Below are positions 33,197 to 44,354 of a stretch of DNA of 64,000 nt, piece by piece. This DNA comes from Helicoverpa zea (Eukaryota; Arthropoda; Insecta; Lepidoptera; Noctuidae), in assembly GCF_022581195.2 (NCBI RefSeq), contig NC_061462.1, positions 10,168,001 to 10,232,000 on the forward strand. The letters are read 5' to 3'. The translations under genes and the position numbers were made by a program. Within the stretch, counting starts at the first letter, position 1. Each line of letters opens with the position of its first letter. Below the pieces are notes generated by a model, which was not told the DNA's origin, did not search any database, and was given only the letters and a program-made list of their open reading frames with translations.

Positions 33197-33300
33197 AGGA
33201 TGCGAATATTTACCTAATACCTAAATGAGTGAATGATTTTTTATTGAATAAAATGATATAATAATATGACAAAATTATTTTTTATGTTTAAATAAGTTAT

Positions 33301-33412
33301 GTACGGTAGACTGCACATCAGTGGTAACTGTCATGCACCTTAACTCAATAGTAATAAGTACGATTTTTCTATAAAACTGTTACCAGTGACCTGAAGTTGA
33401 CTGTACGTAGTA
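33301..33412. repeat. MITE, 'gtacggtagactgcacatca' family
   Basis: Left end 'gtacggtagactgcacatca', right end 'gaagttgactgtacgtagta'. Other copies: 57230-57300 (partial) and 60898-61010 (reverse orientation). Confidence 0.7.
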
Positions 33413-33462
33413 ACAGATAAGCTCATATCGATTCAGTCAATGTCAGAATTCTCTTTTTTTAG

Positions 33463-33650
33463 TTACATTCACTCAATCAAAAAACGGCAAGCCTTTAATG
33501 CACATGGGGGGCTACAGCTATTTCAAGAAGGTTACGTATGGAGCAAAAACAACGTGGCGGTGCTCAACTCATCACAGCAAAGGTTGCAAGGCTTCTGTAC
33601 TGACTGTCAACGACGAAATAGTGCTAATCAGAAGTCAGCATAACCATTAA
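33463..33650 (+). CDS. mod(mdg4): FLYWCH exon, GGYTYYKK group
   Basis: Acceptor AG at 33461-33462 (tctttttttt); TAA at 33648-33650; 61 codons, no ATG before the domain. QSKNGKPLMHMGGYSYFKK, TWRCSTHHSKGCKASVLTVND, final QHNH. An overlapping longer open stretch in another frame (33440-33643) is a shadow. AATAAA at 33678-33683. Confidence 0.9.
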
Positions 33651-34373
33651 CGTCTATCCCCATATAAAAAAAAGAACAATAAAAAATTATATATATTTAA
33701 TGTTAAAGCTTCTTGTCTTTTTTACACACTATCTGCATCTCTTCTTATTCTAACTCTCCCATAACGGGCCTGCTGGAAGAGATGTCTTATGAAATAAGCT
33801 GTGCCTACAATGTGTGTGGTATTAGTTTTTATTTCAAAATGAAGATTGCACTAGATTAGTTAGAACTTAAATTTTAAGAACAGTGAAATATATATTTTTT
33901 TATCTAAATTGTTTATTTATTTCTGTATGTTTCACGAGGTATGATATATGTTCAACGAGATTTGATATCGCTTTGCAGGCCGCTCCATCTGTGGCAAGGT
34001 GTTCAAGTATTAATAAAACAATTACAAATAGTCATTAATTAAGTAGGAACTTGCTTACATATGCATACTAAAACTATTGCAGGTACCCATGTACTTCCAA
34101 AGGCTATGAAACCTTGCATTTCCCATTTATTTCCCATTACTGTATTTCTAATCGTAATTCGTCTTTTTTTTTTCAAACTTTTTGTACACTTTATTTTTAT
34201 TTATTTTTTTGTAAGGCACTGTGTCACACGCGTGATTCGGCGTGAATAAACGTATTTCATTTCATTTCACTTTTTTTTAATCCGGCTTAAAAGAGGTTGT
34301 TATAAGTTTGACATATCCACTGATGCAAAGGCTAATTTCAGTTTAATTTCTAAATATATATTTTTGTTTTTAG
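33651..34373 (+). other. Intron, no recognised feature
   Basis: AT-rich. A small open frame at 34061-34249 is hydrophobic by T-richness only and has no supporting context. Confidence 0.45.
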
Positions 34374-34597
34374 TTACGTTCACCAAGTCGCGTATAAAAG
34401 GCAACCCAATTATGCACTTGGACGGTTATACATATTTTAAGAAGACTAAAAACGGTGTAAAAGCTATATGGAACTGTTCTACTCACCACCACAGGCGTTG
34501 CAAAGCTTCTGTCACGACCATTGATGGTCACATCATTTCCATCAAAAGTCAACATAACCATGAAAGGAAATGGAATCAGATTCAGAGAGATTTGTGA
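34374..34597 (+). CDS. mod(mdg4): FLYWCH exon, GGYTYYKK group
   Basis: Acceptor AG at 34372-34373 (tttttgttttt); TGA at 34595-34597; 73 codons. KSRIKGNPIMHLDGYTYFKK, IWNCSTHHHRRCKASVTTIDG, QHNHERKWNQ. It pairs with 30490-30695 by IWNC and HERK after HNH. AATAAA at 34751-34756. Confidence 0.9.
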
Positions 34598-35010
34598 AAT
34601 CTTTTAACTAAACTGGTTTTAACCACTTCACACATCCCCGGGACGCGGGTGAAACCACGAGAAACAGATAGTTTAAAACAAAGTATTTTAATTTACTTTA
34701 ATGAGATATTAATAGTTTGTATGATTATTTAGTAAATAATGTAATCACAAAATAAATAGATACAGAACAAAGAAGATGGTTTCATTTAGTTACTAGCTTT
34801 TATAGCGTAGATATACTTACTATTTCATACCATATTAATATGCTAATAAGCGTACCACATGCTTGCAAACTACATGAATTTGTATTTTTTATAAAGTCAC
34901 CATCATATCCCCAGCCTTTTCCCATAAACTACCATAAATTATTACTAATTGTTAATTTAAGAAATTCACAAATATTGACTACAGCTAAGAAAATTGTGTT
35001 TTCTTTGCAG

Positions 35011-35228
35011 AGCCGTGCGAGTTCACATATTCAAGTACTACCGGGAGGACAATGTTAAGGGTCGGCGGTTACCTATTTACCCAGAAATCCAGCAGAGGGT
35101 TGAAGGTACGATGGGTTTGTTCCAGCCATTGCTTCAGGGGATGCAAAGCTCAAATCTATACGATGGAAAACAGCGTGATCAAAATGAACAATTTTCACAA
35201 CCATCCGAAAAAGAAACAGGAACTTTGA
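35011..35228 (+). CDS. mod(mdg4): FLYWCH exon
   Basis: Acceptor AG at 35009-35010 (gttttctttgc); TGA at 35226-35228; 71 codons. Frame set by the two-base rule: PCEFTYSSTTGRTML, VGGYLFTQ, RWVCSSHCFRGCKAQIYTMEN, HNHPKKKQEL. Two longer overlapping open stretches (34840-35058, 34994-35242) are other-frame shadows that lack W-x-C. An extra Cys follows the His (SSHCF). Confidence 0.88.
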
Positions 35229-36529
35229 GTCAATGTTGCTAAGTGACAAATTTAGGTGACTACTCAAAGGTCTAAAACTCGAATTCACTCACAACATAAA
35301 CGTTCGTTTTCTTAAAATAAAAAATTAAATAATTCGTTCAATTTGAAAGTAAACATTTGTTTTAGGAAAATGAATGTTTATGTCTACTTTAGACCTTAGA
35401 GCGCTTGAAAAACAGCGGATTTTCTGCTCGGTTTCGTACGCGTATTTGCGCTACAGATACGCCTGTATGAGATGACGCCTAAACAAGAGACTAAACGTGT
35501 TGCATCAATCCACTAGTGTGGAAGCGCTCTTAGTCTTCCATTTTGTTGAAGACTTACTTTTAGGTATAGTTATTGGCATGGATAATGAGCTCTCGGCGGA
35601 AGAGTGGGGATCGTTTTGCGCACTGTACACTTAAGGCAATAAACCAATAAATCACTTCTGCGCAGGTGAAGGTCAGGGCTCAATATCCTTGCCGATGATT
35701 ATAATGTAGTATAATTAGTTAGCAAAATCTACTTAAACCTTAACTTTGGGAACAAACAAATGATAAAGTATTATTATCGTCGGCAGTTCGAGTTCCAAAA
35801 GTGTAAAAAAGTATTAATATTAGGTACAAAATGTTAACCCTTATTTTAAGTTGAGAAGTAAGTTTAAGTAGTATCTAGTTAGAATTTATTAGGCATATAA
35901 ATGAACTGACTATGGGCCACTTTCTTACACCATATTATAAAAATATAAGGAACCCAATCATGGAAAAATGTCCCATAGTTTTTCAGTTAATCGTAAAGTC
36001 CCACTGATTTGTTAAGTTAGTATGATTACAATATAAAATAAACTGTTCAAAGTTTATGTTTAGATTCAAAGCAGTTTTATACATATTTAGTTTTTCTCGT
36101 ACTTTGTGCTGCTGTGTAACTTTGTACGGGGAAAGTTAAAGCATGGACAAAATTATAAATTATAAGGTTCTAGTCATTATCAAACCAGTTATGGTTTTGT
36201 GATGAATTTATTTAAGTGTAATAGGAGATAATTATAATAAGTGTACCTATTAGATCGATTTCATAAATTTTGATCCAGCCTAGTTTAAATATCTGTATAT
36301 CAGCATCTATTTAGGTTTACTTATATTAGAAAGCTGAAGAGCTTGATTTTTTGCTTAAACACGCTAATCTCAGGAACTACTGGTCCGATTAAAAAAAAAT
36401 ATTTCAGTGATAGATAGACCATTTATCGAGGAAGGCTATAGGCTACTTTTTATCCGCTTTGTGGAGAAGATCTCACAGGATAAAACCTCTCGTAGATAAA
36501 ACCGCTGGCAGGAGCTATTTACAAATGGA
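35229..36529 (+). other. Long intron, little recognised
   Basis: AT-rich. Near 35395-35540 a GC-richer stretch with 'ccactagtgtggaagcgctc' may be a MITE arm. At 36310-36530 the 'aggaactactggtccgatt' and 'ggaaggctataggctacttt' words recur elsewhere (16600, 18320, 50030, 42330) and mark a decayed lepidopteran repeat. Confidence 0.4.
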
Positions 36530-36605
36530 CATTTCATTATCATCATCATCATCATCAGCCTATAGCAGTCCACTGCTGGACATAGGCCTCTCCAATGGAC
36601 ATTTA
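36530..36605. repeat. RTE/SINE 3' tail fragment (reverse)
   Basis: A (ATC)n run followed by 'agcctatagcagtccactgc' and 'tggacataggcctctcc', a very common lepidopteran 3' tail. Confidence 0.65.
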
Positions 36606-37072
36606 CCCCACTAATATTTGTGGGTCACTTATAATTTGTGCCATGCCCTCTATTCGAAGAAGCTGGTCTTGCTTATAACTTATACATGCACTTCTTAAGT
36701 ACATACCTTACTTTTATGTCTACCGACCTATTTTTATTTACCTGTATTGTTTCTACCTAATTGTTTAATTTTAAAAGGTATTACATGTTTTAATACCTTC
36801 AATTCATCAACTTCAGAGGCAGAGGTGTTGGCATTTAAGTCTACCATTTGTAGGTATAGGTACAAAGCAAGAAATTTAGTTAAGTCTAGTTGTAATATTA
36901 TCTAAAACGTGTTATGTAAATATCGATGATAAAATGTAAAAATCGTGTCATTATAAAAAAATACAACACACATTTGTTCATATTTTGTTATACGTTTGAT
37001 AATTTTAGTCCCACCGTTTAAAGACTAAAAATATTGTATCTTTGTTTACTTATCTAATTATTTTAATTACAG

Positions 37073-37269
37073 TTACTTTAATAAAGACGAAAAAAGGAAA
37101 GATAAACATAAAAGTGGGTGACTACAAGTTCTACTTGAAACCGGGAAATTACAAGGCTGGCAAGGAGAGGTGGAGTTGCTCGCAAAATAGATACTGCAGG
37201 GCTTGCCTTCATATAGTAGATAATAATATTGTTGGCATTTATAACGAACATAATCATGAAAAAAAATAA
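37073..37269 (+). CDS. mod(mdg4): FLYWCH exon
   Basis: Acceptor AG at 37071-37072 (ttttaattac); TAA at 37267-37269; 64 codons. KTKKGKINIKVGDYKFYLK, RWSCSQNRYCRACLHIVDN, EHNHEKK. The C-to-C loop is CSQNRYC, shorter than usual. An AATAAA overlaps the stop. Confidence 0.88.
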
Positions 37270-37318
37270 ATGTTTGTGTAACAAAAAACTATCTTTCCTT
37301 AAAAATAAAATATAATGG

Positions 37319-37460
37319 CCTTACTACAAAAACTTTAACAACTGTTTTACACTTGTCTAAAAAAAATGTGTCTCCAAAATGAACCTTATGTCAACGTCAT
37401 AATTTGTCATTTTTTTAGACAAGTCTTAAACTGACGTTAAAAAGTTTTTGTGGTATGACG
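37319..37460. mobile_element. MITE of the 'CTACAAAAA' family, complete copy
   Basis: Ends 'ccttactacaaaaactttaa' and 'ttaaaaagtttttgtggtat' are inverted repeats, with inner arms 'acttgtctaaaaaaa' and 'tttttttagacaagt'. Confidence 0.75.
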
Positions 37461-37564
37461 GTAAATGTTTTATTTTATGTATAAAGAAGTTGTTACATAT
37501 ATTAAAGACAGAAGAGAGATGAAAAACTTAAGTTAAAGACGTAGTAACTATTATATAATCTGTG

Positions 37565-37645
37565 GTTAAAGGTGCATTTTGAATTCTAGCTGCCGACCGC
37601 ACTGGCAGTCTCGGTAGGTACGTGTGGTCGGCAGTTGCAAACGTA
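37565..37645. repeat. Small GC-rich inverted repeat
   Basis: 'gctgccgaccgcactggcag' and 'gtgtggtcggcag' face each other; related to 11550-11690 and 57110-57190. Confidence 0.5.
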
Positions 37646-37914
37646 CATACTATTACGAAATAGGTAATTTTAATTTTGTTGTTTTTTTTTGTTTTTGTTG
37701 TAAAAAAACAATAAACAAACAACAGTTAGCCCCAAGTTATTAATTGATTGGTTCGTGTTATGCATAATAGAATTACTTTTTTAAATTTTTTGTTTTTGTA
37801 CATTTAATTAATAAAACAATTTATTAATATGAATTTTTACGAACCATTTTAAAGAAAACAGTTGTTTAAAAAAACGGGCAATTATCTTCATACTAAATAA
37901 GTGGCTTTTTTTAG

Positions 37915-38117
37915 AAAAGGCTGTTTTTGTCCCTGGAAGGTATAACAGAATGATCTTGTATGGTGGCAACCATTTTATTAACATACAGGATAAGAGACAG
38001 AAAAATGCTTACAAAGAGAGATGGGGCTGTTCCAAGCGGATGACGAAGAGTTGCAGAGCTAAACTGACTACCATCGGAGATACTATTGTTAAAATTGACG
38101 ATAGACATACTCATTAG
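37915..38117 (+). CDS. mod(mdg4): FLYWCH exon, divergent
   Basis: Acceptor AG at 37913-37914 (ggcttttttt); TAG at 38115-38117; 66 codons. VPGRYNRMILYGGNHFINIQ, ERWGCSKRMTKSCRAKLTTIGD, DRHTH at the end. The opening lacks the usual SRRG. AATAAA at 38144-38149. The - strand open frame here is a shadow. Confidence 0.85.
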
Positions 38118-38720
38118 AGGAATTTCTACTTTATTGTGATAAGAATAAAGTCGAATCTGTAAGTACTGGAGTTGAAACATTATTGTTAGGTACTTTTCCT
38201 TTTAATCTGTATCTGTGTCATTGGTTTGCAATAAAAAAAATATACATTACAAAATAAAAAACTGACGGTAGGTTCTTATTACAAGCCTTTACTATCTATA
38301 ATAAAACATTTGGTATATTAATAAATATTGTTTTTGTGATTGGATTACTTTTATCGTTGGCATAAAGAACTGTGAGTGCGAATTACGTATATTGAAAAAA
38401 TAGTGGTGGTACATCTGAAAGAAAGTAGGGTTCTATATTTTTTTCACGTACTTACCTACGTTAGTAAATATTTAACAATTAAAATGAGTTCTGTCCTACC
38501 CTAATATGACATAATTATGTCCTTTTCATTTATATTCATTCAATTAAATGCCTGTGTAATATAAAAATAAGTAATGTTTGAATTTAACTGCATTTAATTT
38601 AGAAAAGTACTATTAGTAAACACGGGCAATTGGCCGTCTAGTTCCTATAAGTCACAAACTCATACTCGACCTGCAATTACCTATTTCCCGGCCTTTGCAA
38701 TAATGTTCTATTTTTCTTAG

Positions 38721-38938
38721 GTACAAAAGCAGAGTTTGTTTTATCGCAGAAAGGCAATGTCAACATAGTTATAGACGAATACAAATTCTATAAGAAACAG
38801 GATTCTCGGCGATCTGATCGAGGAGTGAAGACTCGATGGGTTTGCTCCAAAGGGCTGCGCGGTGGATGCAGGGCGAGGGTGATGACTGTTGCCGATATTA
38901 TTGTTTCATGTAACAATGTACATAATCATGACCCATAG
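38721..38938 (+). CDS. mod(mdg4): FLYWCH exon, divergent
   Basis: Acceptor AG at 38719-38720 (tatttttctt); TAG at 38936-38938; 71 codons. LSQKGNVNIVIDEYKFYKK, TRWVCSKGLRGGCRARVMTVAD, VHNHDP. Similar in style to 37073 and 37915 (VxI opening). Confidence 0.87.
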
Positions 38939-39382
38939 AGAACTTCAATTTAGTAAGTGTGTGTGTGTGTGTGTTAAACTGTACATGTTACTCTCTCTGT
39001 TTAATGTTACAAATGGTAGAGTAACTCTGTCTATGTCTAAAACGGGCGAATGGGATAAAAATTGCCATCCATTCGCACTCTGGAGACGGGCTTTTTTTTT
39101 AAACGGTTTTATTTAGCTCACCCTGTTTGTTAAACGGTTTTTTTTATTTATTATTTATTCTTTCTTGGGTCAAATTTAGAAATTAAAATTTAAGTATCTT
39201 CCTGTTGTCAGATTGATCTGAAATTTGGTATACACCTTGAATTCCGATGACAATACAATATAGTAATATCAATAACATTGTAAATCCAAGATGGCCGCCG
39301 GTACAAAATGGCGGATTACATATTTTTTCCACAACCCCCTCAATATGGGTATCAAATAAAAGGGCTAGTCAAGTAGAATACT

Positions 39383-39430
39383 GTCAGCAACCCCAGCGGG
39401 GCCCAACAAGGCCAAGGCCTGGCTGGCCAC
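39383..39430. repeat. Fragment related to the 1.8-2.1 kb retroelement tail
   Basis: 'gtcagcaaccccagcggggc' and 'ggccaaggcc' match 1911-1950. Confidence 0.55.
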
Positions 39431-39509
39431 GTTTTTATTTTAGTCTAATATGACCGGGATCACCTACGTAGGTTTATAGGTAAGTAACAGTTTTTTTTTT
39501 ATTTTCTAG

Positions 39510-39595
39510 TTTTCAGTGCACATAAGATAAAACCGTTTTTTATCCTAGTGATAGGAGCAGTTTCTTTTGAGAAGCAAGTGAAACCGCTTCTGTAA
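39510..39595 (+). pseudogene. Possible truncated FLYWCH exon
   Basis: After a T10 run and AG (39508-39509), the two-base phase gives FSAHKIKPFFILVIGAVSFE and a stop at 39593-39595. This looks like the first half of a FLYWCH domain (K-P-F..L-V-I-G..F) with the W-x-C half missing. Confidence 0.35.
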
Positions 39596-40689
39596 GTTAG
39601 TAGTTTATTATCATAGGTACATACTATTTGATACTATTAGTTACATTTATAGAGAACAGACTTAAACCGAAGCTGTATTGCATTTAGTGAAAGAAATGAA
39701 AGCCTTTTCAAGTCTATTTACTTTCTTGTAAATTGATATATAAGTATTATAAGTACAAAGTTTTCCAGTTGGCTTATTTATTTTATTTATTATGTAACAG
39801 CCTTATCAAAGCTAACTAGTGACTATCAGAACTAGCTCTCATTACCGGGAATTATAATTAACAATATAATTTCAATGATCGGGATCCACGAGGGGCGCTC
39901 GGTTATTTTCGCATCCGCTCGGTATAACTATCTCTGTCCCACAATATCATTGATTGGTCCATCGCTTCAACGTCACAGTCTTCCTTACGTCAGTCATTCG
40001 AAGGACATCAGACTGGCTGCACCTCTTCATGCTTAGCGATGGCATACGATTTTTTATACTTATTTACCTATGCTGTATATTGGATTGTGTTCTGTTAAGC
40101 AGAAATAAGCGGTGAAGCGATGCGGTAAAGTGTGCTGTCGGTTGTTAAGTAGCAATTATAAATGTTAATTGTTTAAATGATATTGTATATATTGTATTTA
40201 CTGCAATATAAAACATTTTTTTTTCGTCCGTCCTCTGTCTGAATTTTGTTTGCTTTTTTGCTAACGTTGGTGGTAGGTGCTAACGTAGGTGACGTTTCTA
40301 GTGTTACCGTTTTGAATTCTATTTTGTTATCAATAAAAAAAACATGATTTTGTATATAGCATAGTTAGCAAAAAAAAACATTGTTTACCTGTGTAAAAAA
40401 TATTCCATTGTTATAGCTTTATCGAGAAAACGTTAAGCCGAAAAGTCGGAAACAAGGTTAAAAATATTTGAATAATATTTGTTAAACTTTCACAAACAAA
40501 AGCGTATTTTTTACAACTTTTCTACACAGAATGAAATACCCGTGTTACTTAGTAAAAAATAAGGTGTATTTTTTCGGTTTTGACCATACCTAAACTAACC
40601 TAATTACCATTTTTGACCTATTTCCAAAACTAGGTCATTCCCAATTCGGGATTGTTTTTACACCGGACTAAGCAAGACTATATTTTCAG
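39596..40689 (+). other. Intron, no recognised feature
   Basis: AT-rich. A moderately GC-rich segment at 39890-40030 includes 'attgattggtcc' and 'cgctcggtataact'; I see no firm promoter element. Confidence 0.4.
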
Positions 40690-40973
40690 GTGGTGATGTA
40701 TTACCATTTGCCATGGGAGAGCTCTGCTCTCTTGTCTATGGTGATTCTGGACCTGTGCCCAAATCTGAACATCAACTTACTCTAAAACAAGGAGAGAAGG
40801 CTAAAATACGAAGATACTGTATCGGCTGTTATAGGACTAATAGAGCCACAATGGGACGGATAAATGCTAAAAATAAGACTAGGCAAGTTTTCACCGTGTG
40901 TCAGGAATGTCCAAACATGCCACATTATTGTGTTACCTGCTTTAAGGAAGCTCATGAGAATGGACAGGATTAA
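40690..40973 (+). CDS. Candidate terminal exon with transposase-type zinc ribbon
   Basis: Acceptor AG at 40688-40689 (tatatttttc); TAA at 40971-40973; 93 codons. The two-base phase gives GDVLPFAMGELC, then KIRRYCIGCYRTNRA, FTVCQECPNMPHYCVTCFKE and a final H. Three C-x2-C pairs plus His after a charged linker resemble the zinc ribbon at the C-terminus of piggyBac/DDE transposases. It is not related by eye to 10430-10740 beyond this layout. No transposase core lies upstream. It may be a domesticated isoform domain or a transposon relic. Confidence 0.6.
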
Positions 40974-41034
40974 AAAAAAATACGTTAAGGCTTTGCTGAA
41001 AGGATTTTGGTACTATACCAGTCTTCTTCTTCCG

Positions 41035-41130
41035 TGTCGATAACATGTCCTATAGGGAGACTACACTTTGTCAGCCCAATATGCCGCCACAGCGAGAGCA
41101 CGGCCGAATGCACTCATTAGGTCCTGCCGA
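41035..41130 (-). mobile_element. Non-LTR 3' end fragment
   Basis: Matches 16285-16380 ('tgtcagcccaatatgccgcc', 'acagcgagagcacggccg'). It abuts the R4-like fragment to its right. Confidence 0.55.
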
Positions 41131-42185
41131 CTGTACCAGTTGCCGAAAAAACAATAGGCAGTTTGCGCTTTCCATTGTGTTTTTATTTCTATGGCTAGAT
41201 CTTGATATTTGCTAAGCTTTTCGGATATTGTTGTTTGTATATTGTGCGAGTTTGGTATAGCTATGTCTATTAAAATATATACTGTTTTATTGTGTTTGTC
41301 GTGTGTAATGTCAGGTCTGTTATTGTGAATAGTCTTGTCAGTTATTATAGTTCGGTCGCAGTAGATCTGTATTTTCTAAAATTGTTTTATACTTATAGTA
41401 GGGTATTATTTCTTTAATTAATTTGCATTTGTAGGCTAAATTCTGATATATTATTGCTGCAACTTGGTCATGGCGATGCTTATACTCTGTCTGTACTAAA
41501 GCTTTACAGGCACCTGTAATGTGCTGTATTGTTTCAGAAGTATTATTGCAGTGTCTGCATGTGTCTGTCTGTCTGGGCCCCTCATTATATGTTTCCTGTA
41601 GTTGCGTGTAGCTATGATTTGGTCCTGGATGGCTAGCATAAAGCCCTCGGTCTCGGGAAACAGTTCGCCTCGCCTGAGTCATTCGTTCGACTGTGCTTTG
41701 TCGACGTATGGCTGACTCAGGAAAGCTCGATGTCTCCCGTGAAGAGACCATTCCGAGGCTTTTCGTTGTGTGGTTGTAAGTGTTTCAGTGGTTTGTGTGT
41801 TTCTGTCGTGTAAGTTAAGGGGTGTCGGATTCTTGTCAATTTCTGTTATGTGTTTGTGTGAGGTGAGTGTTCAGCTTTGTGGTGAAAGTATGTTCTCAGT
41901 GTCAATATCTGTTTGTTGTGTAGGTTGTGTATGTCTATTAGGCCTCTTCCTCCTTCTTTTCGTGGTAGTGTGAGTCGTTGTATGCAAGATTTGGGATGAT
42001 GTTTTCTGTGTTTAGTTAAAGATGTATTGATGATGCGTTGAAGTTTTTTGATACCAGTCTTTGACCATTTTATTATTCCGAAAGAGTATGTGAGAATTGG
42101 TATTGAGAATGTGTTAATTGCTTTAATTGTATTTTTTGAATTTAAGTTTGTTTCGTCTTTTATTTGATTTCTGCCATTTTTATGC
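41131..42185 (-). mobile_element. R4/Dong-like non-LTR retrotransposon fragment with endonuclease
   Basis: Read on the - strand from 42185: SFGIIKWSKTGIKKLQRIIN, KHHPKSCIQRLTLPRKEGG, GRGLIDIHN (thumb), then in 41751-41338 CRHCNNTSETIQHITGACK and YKHRHDQVAAIIY, then RPDIT and VYILIDIAIPNSHN, a restriction-like endonuclease motif (PD...D). The reverse transcriptase palm is missing and frames shift, so it is a dead 5'-truncated copy. Confidence 0.75.
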
Positions 42186-42747
42186 TATTAGAAAGGCGTA
42201 AGATAGTGTGAGTGGGTAAGACAGTGTGAGTGGGCTCTATCTAGCCTTTTCCTCGTGAAAAGTCTGAAGTGATTTGAATGAAACTTGAATAGTAATATAA
42301 CGCTAGATAATAAATACTCAAGAATAATATAGGTATAGGCTACTTTTTATCCGGGCGTGAGATTATAATGTGCGCACTTCAACTTTTATGTCTACACTGA
42401 TTTATGATGAATCGATATATTTAATTGTACTCTGAATGAATTCACAAGAGTCGTGTACTGTACTTGCTCTACTTGATTTTATTTTTGTTCTACTTTTATG
42501 TAATTAATGTTTAATTTAAGTATGTAGTATAGTAGTTTAGATTAAGTAATTGTAAAATTGACAATACACTATTGCATAGGGTTCCCCTGTAATAATAGTT
42601 GTATTTTTTGTGATAAATAAAATAAATAGAAAATAAATGAGCAATCGAACTATCAGCCACCAGGCTGTATCTCATGAACCATGATAGTTAGAGAGTAGAA
42701 ATTTTCACAGCTTTTCCTATATTAAATTTTATTGTTAACATTTTCAG

Positions 42748-42965
42748 TTACGTACGTTAAATCAAAAAGGGGAAACACTCTGATCAGTCTAAATGGATAT
42801 ACTTATTATCATAAAAAGAGTTCGTCAACTTCAGCAAAGAAAAGATGGCAGTGTTCGACTGACTTCTGCAGAGGATGCAGGAGTGCCGTTGTCACCGTCA
42901 ATGACGTCATTGTGGCAGTCAAATACGATCATAATCATGCGCCTAGGCAAAATGGTCGTATCTAA
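42748..42965 (+). CDS. mod(mdg4): FLYWCH exon
   Basis: Acceptor AG at 42746-42747 (aacattttc); TAA at 42963-42965; 71 codons. KSKRGNTLISLNGYTYYHKK, RWQCSTDFCRGCRSAVVTVND, DHNHAPRQNGRI. STDFC replaces STHH, adding a Cys. AATAAA at 43216-43221. Confidence 0.88.
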
Positions 42966-43506
42966 AAAGTACTTACTAATAAACATAACAAAATATTCTT
43001 AATACAGAAGTTCTTTTACATACAGAATTCAAGTAAAGGGGAGCAGCAACAAGCTTCTGAGTGTGTTGTCGGACAGAGTTGACGGTCAGATGCTCAGGCA
43101 CTGGTCGTCGATGCATGTTCAAAATAATTATTATTTTAAATTTTACTAACATAGATATTTAAGTTTCTGATTTACTAACATAATATGGACTGTGTACTGT
43201 GTGTACTTAGTCTTAAATAAATATTTTCAATTTCAATTACATTAATATATTTGTGAATGTTGTTTTTTTTATGTTTTTTACCCCAACCTTAAATAAAATC
43301 GTTTCTGATCGGTATTCTTTTTTGTTTGTTTGTACCATAAAAGCTCTGAAGCTAGTGGACTGATTTGAGAAACCCATTCACTGTTGTAAAGCTACTCTTT
43401 CCGAGTAACATACGGTACGGGCAGTAGTTCCTACGGCACGCAGGAATAGGGCTAGTAGGTACCTGCTTCATATTTTCTAAGTGGTAAAATCCTGATATTG
43501 TTTCAG

Positions 43507-43706
43507 CGAAATACGTAACTTCGAATAGGGGCAACAAAATGGTGATTTTGAATGGATACACGTTTACTGAGCAGAAGGATAAGAGATGCGCACCTCAGAC
43601 TGTGAGATGGACTTGTTCAAAACGCGTGAGGCACCGGTGCAAAGCTAAGCTGAAGACTGCGGATGGTCGGATCATTTTTGTCTATAATGTTCATACCCAC
43701 CGTTGA
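43507..43706 (+). CDS. mod(mdg4): FLYWCH exon, divergent
   Basis: Acceptor AG at 43505-43506 (attgtttc); TGA at 43704-43706; 65 codons, no ATG before the domain. TSNRGNKMVILNGYTFTEQ, VRWTCSKRVRHRCKAKLKTADG, VHTHR. AATAAA at 43845-43850. Confidence 0.87.
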
Positions 43707-44136
43707 AGTTATTACAAACTTGGGTTAAATAATGACCCTTTATTTTTTCTTATAAAGTCTTAATTTAAAAAATAATGGCGACTTCAAACGCCTGTTATCT
43801 ATTTTTTATTATTAATTCCTATTTTAAGTCTTTTTTATATAAGAAATAAAATAAAATTAAAATTGTACTCTTGACCAATGCAAGAAAATGATACCTAATT
43901 CCTTTTTTGTACATATATGCAATAAAATATTTGGTTTACTAAAATTGTTTTCTCTTCTCTTAATAGGTATTTTTAATATTATTTTACTTTGTTATAATGC
44001 AAAAAACATCTTGAGGAAACCTGGTATCTATTTTGTTTTTTTTTAGGAAGCATATTAACACTTTGGCCTTTACTGTAGTCTATAATAATATGATACTTAT
44101 GCAGACAGCCTACAAAAATAAATGTATTATTTTCAG

Positions 44137-44354
44137 CAAACACCTATACGTTCACGAGCTCCTCCTTGGGTAATCAGATGCTGGTCGTCAACGGGTTCCG
44201 ATACTCCCTTATTCGGAAGTCGGTTATCAATGACAAGAAGAGATGGCGTTGCGGTCGACATAGCCTCGGCTGCAAGGCTACTGCTGTCACCGTGGGCAGG
44301 TCATTGGCGGCCATTAATGAGTGGCATAATCATGCTAGGAGAGAGAAGAATTAA
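44137..44354 (+). CDS. mod(mdg4): FLYWCH exon, GNPMLV group
   Basis: Acceptor AG at 44135-44136 (tattattttc); TAA at 44352-44354; 71 codons. FTSSSLGNQMLVVNGFRYS, KRWRCGRHSLGCKATAVTVG, WHNHARREKN. First member of the group that dominates the following 13 kb. A longer open stretch at 44122-44382 is an off-frame shadow. Confidence 0.9.

Noticed and set aside
33440..33643. 67-codon + open frame over the 33463 exon
   Set aside because: Off-frame shadow; the array-phase frame gives a complete FLYWCH domain ending at 33650.
34994..35242. 82-codon + open frame overlapping the 35011 exon
   Set aside because: Wrong frame: the W-x-C, Cys and HNH residues appear only in the frame set by the acceptor at 35009-35010.
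39890..40030. Internal promoter upstream of the 40690 exon
   Set aside because: GC-richer with a CCAAT-like word, but no TATA, initiator or downstream element that I could defend.
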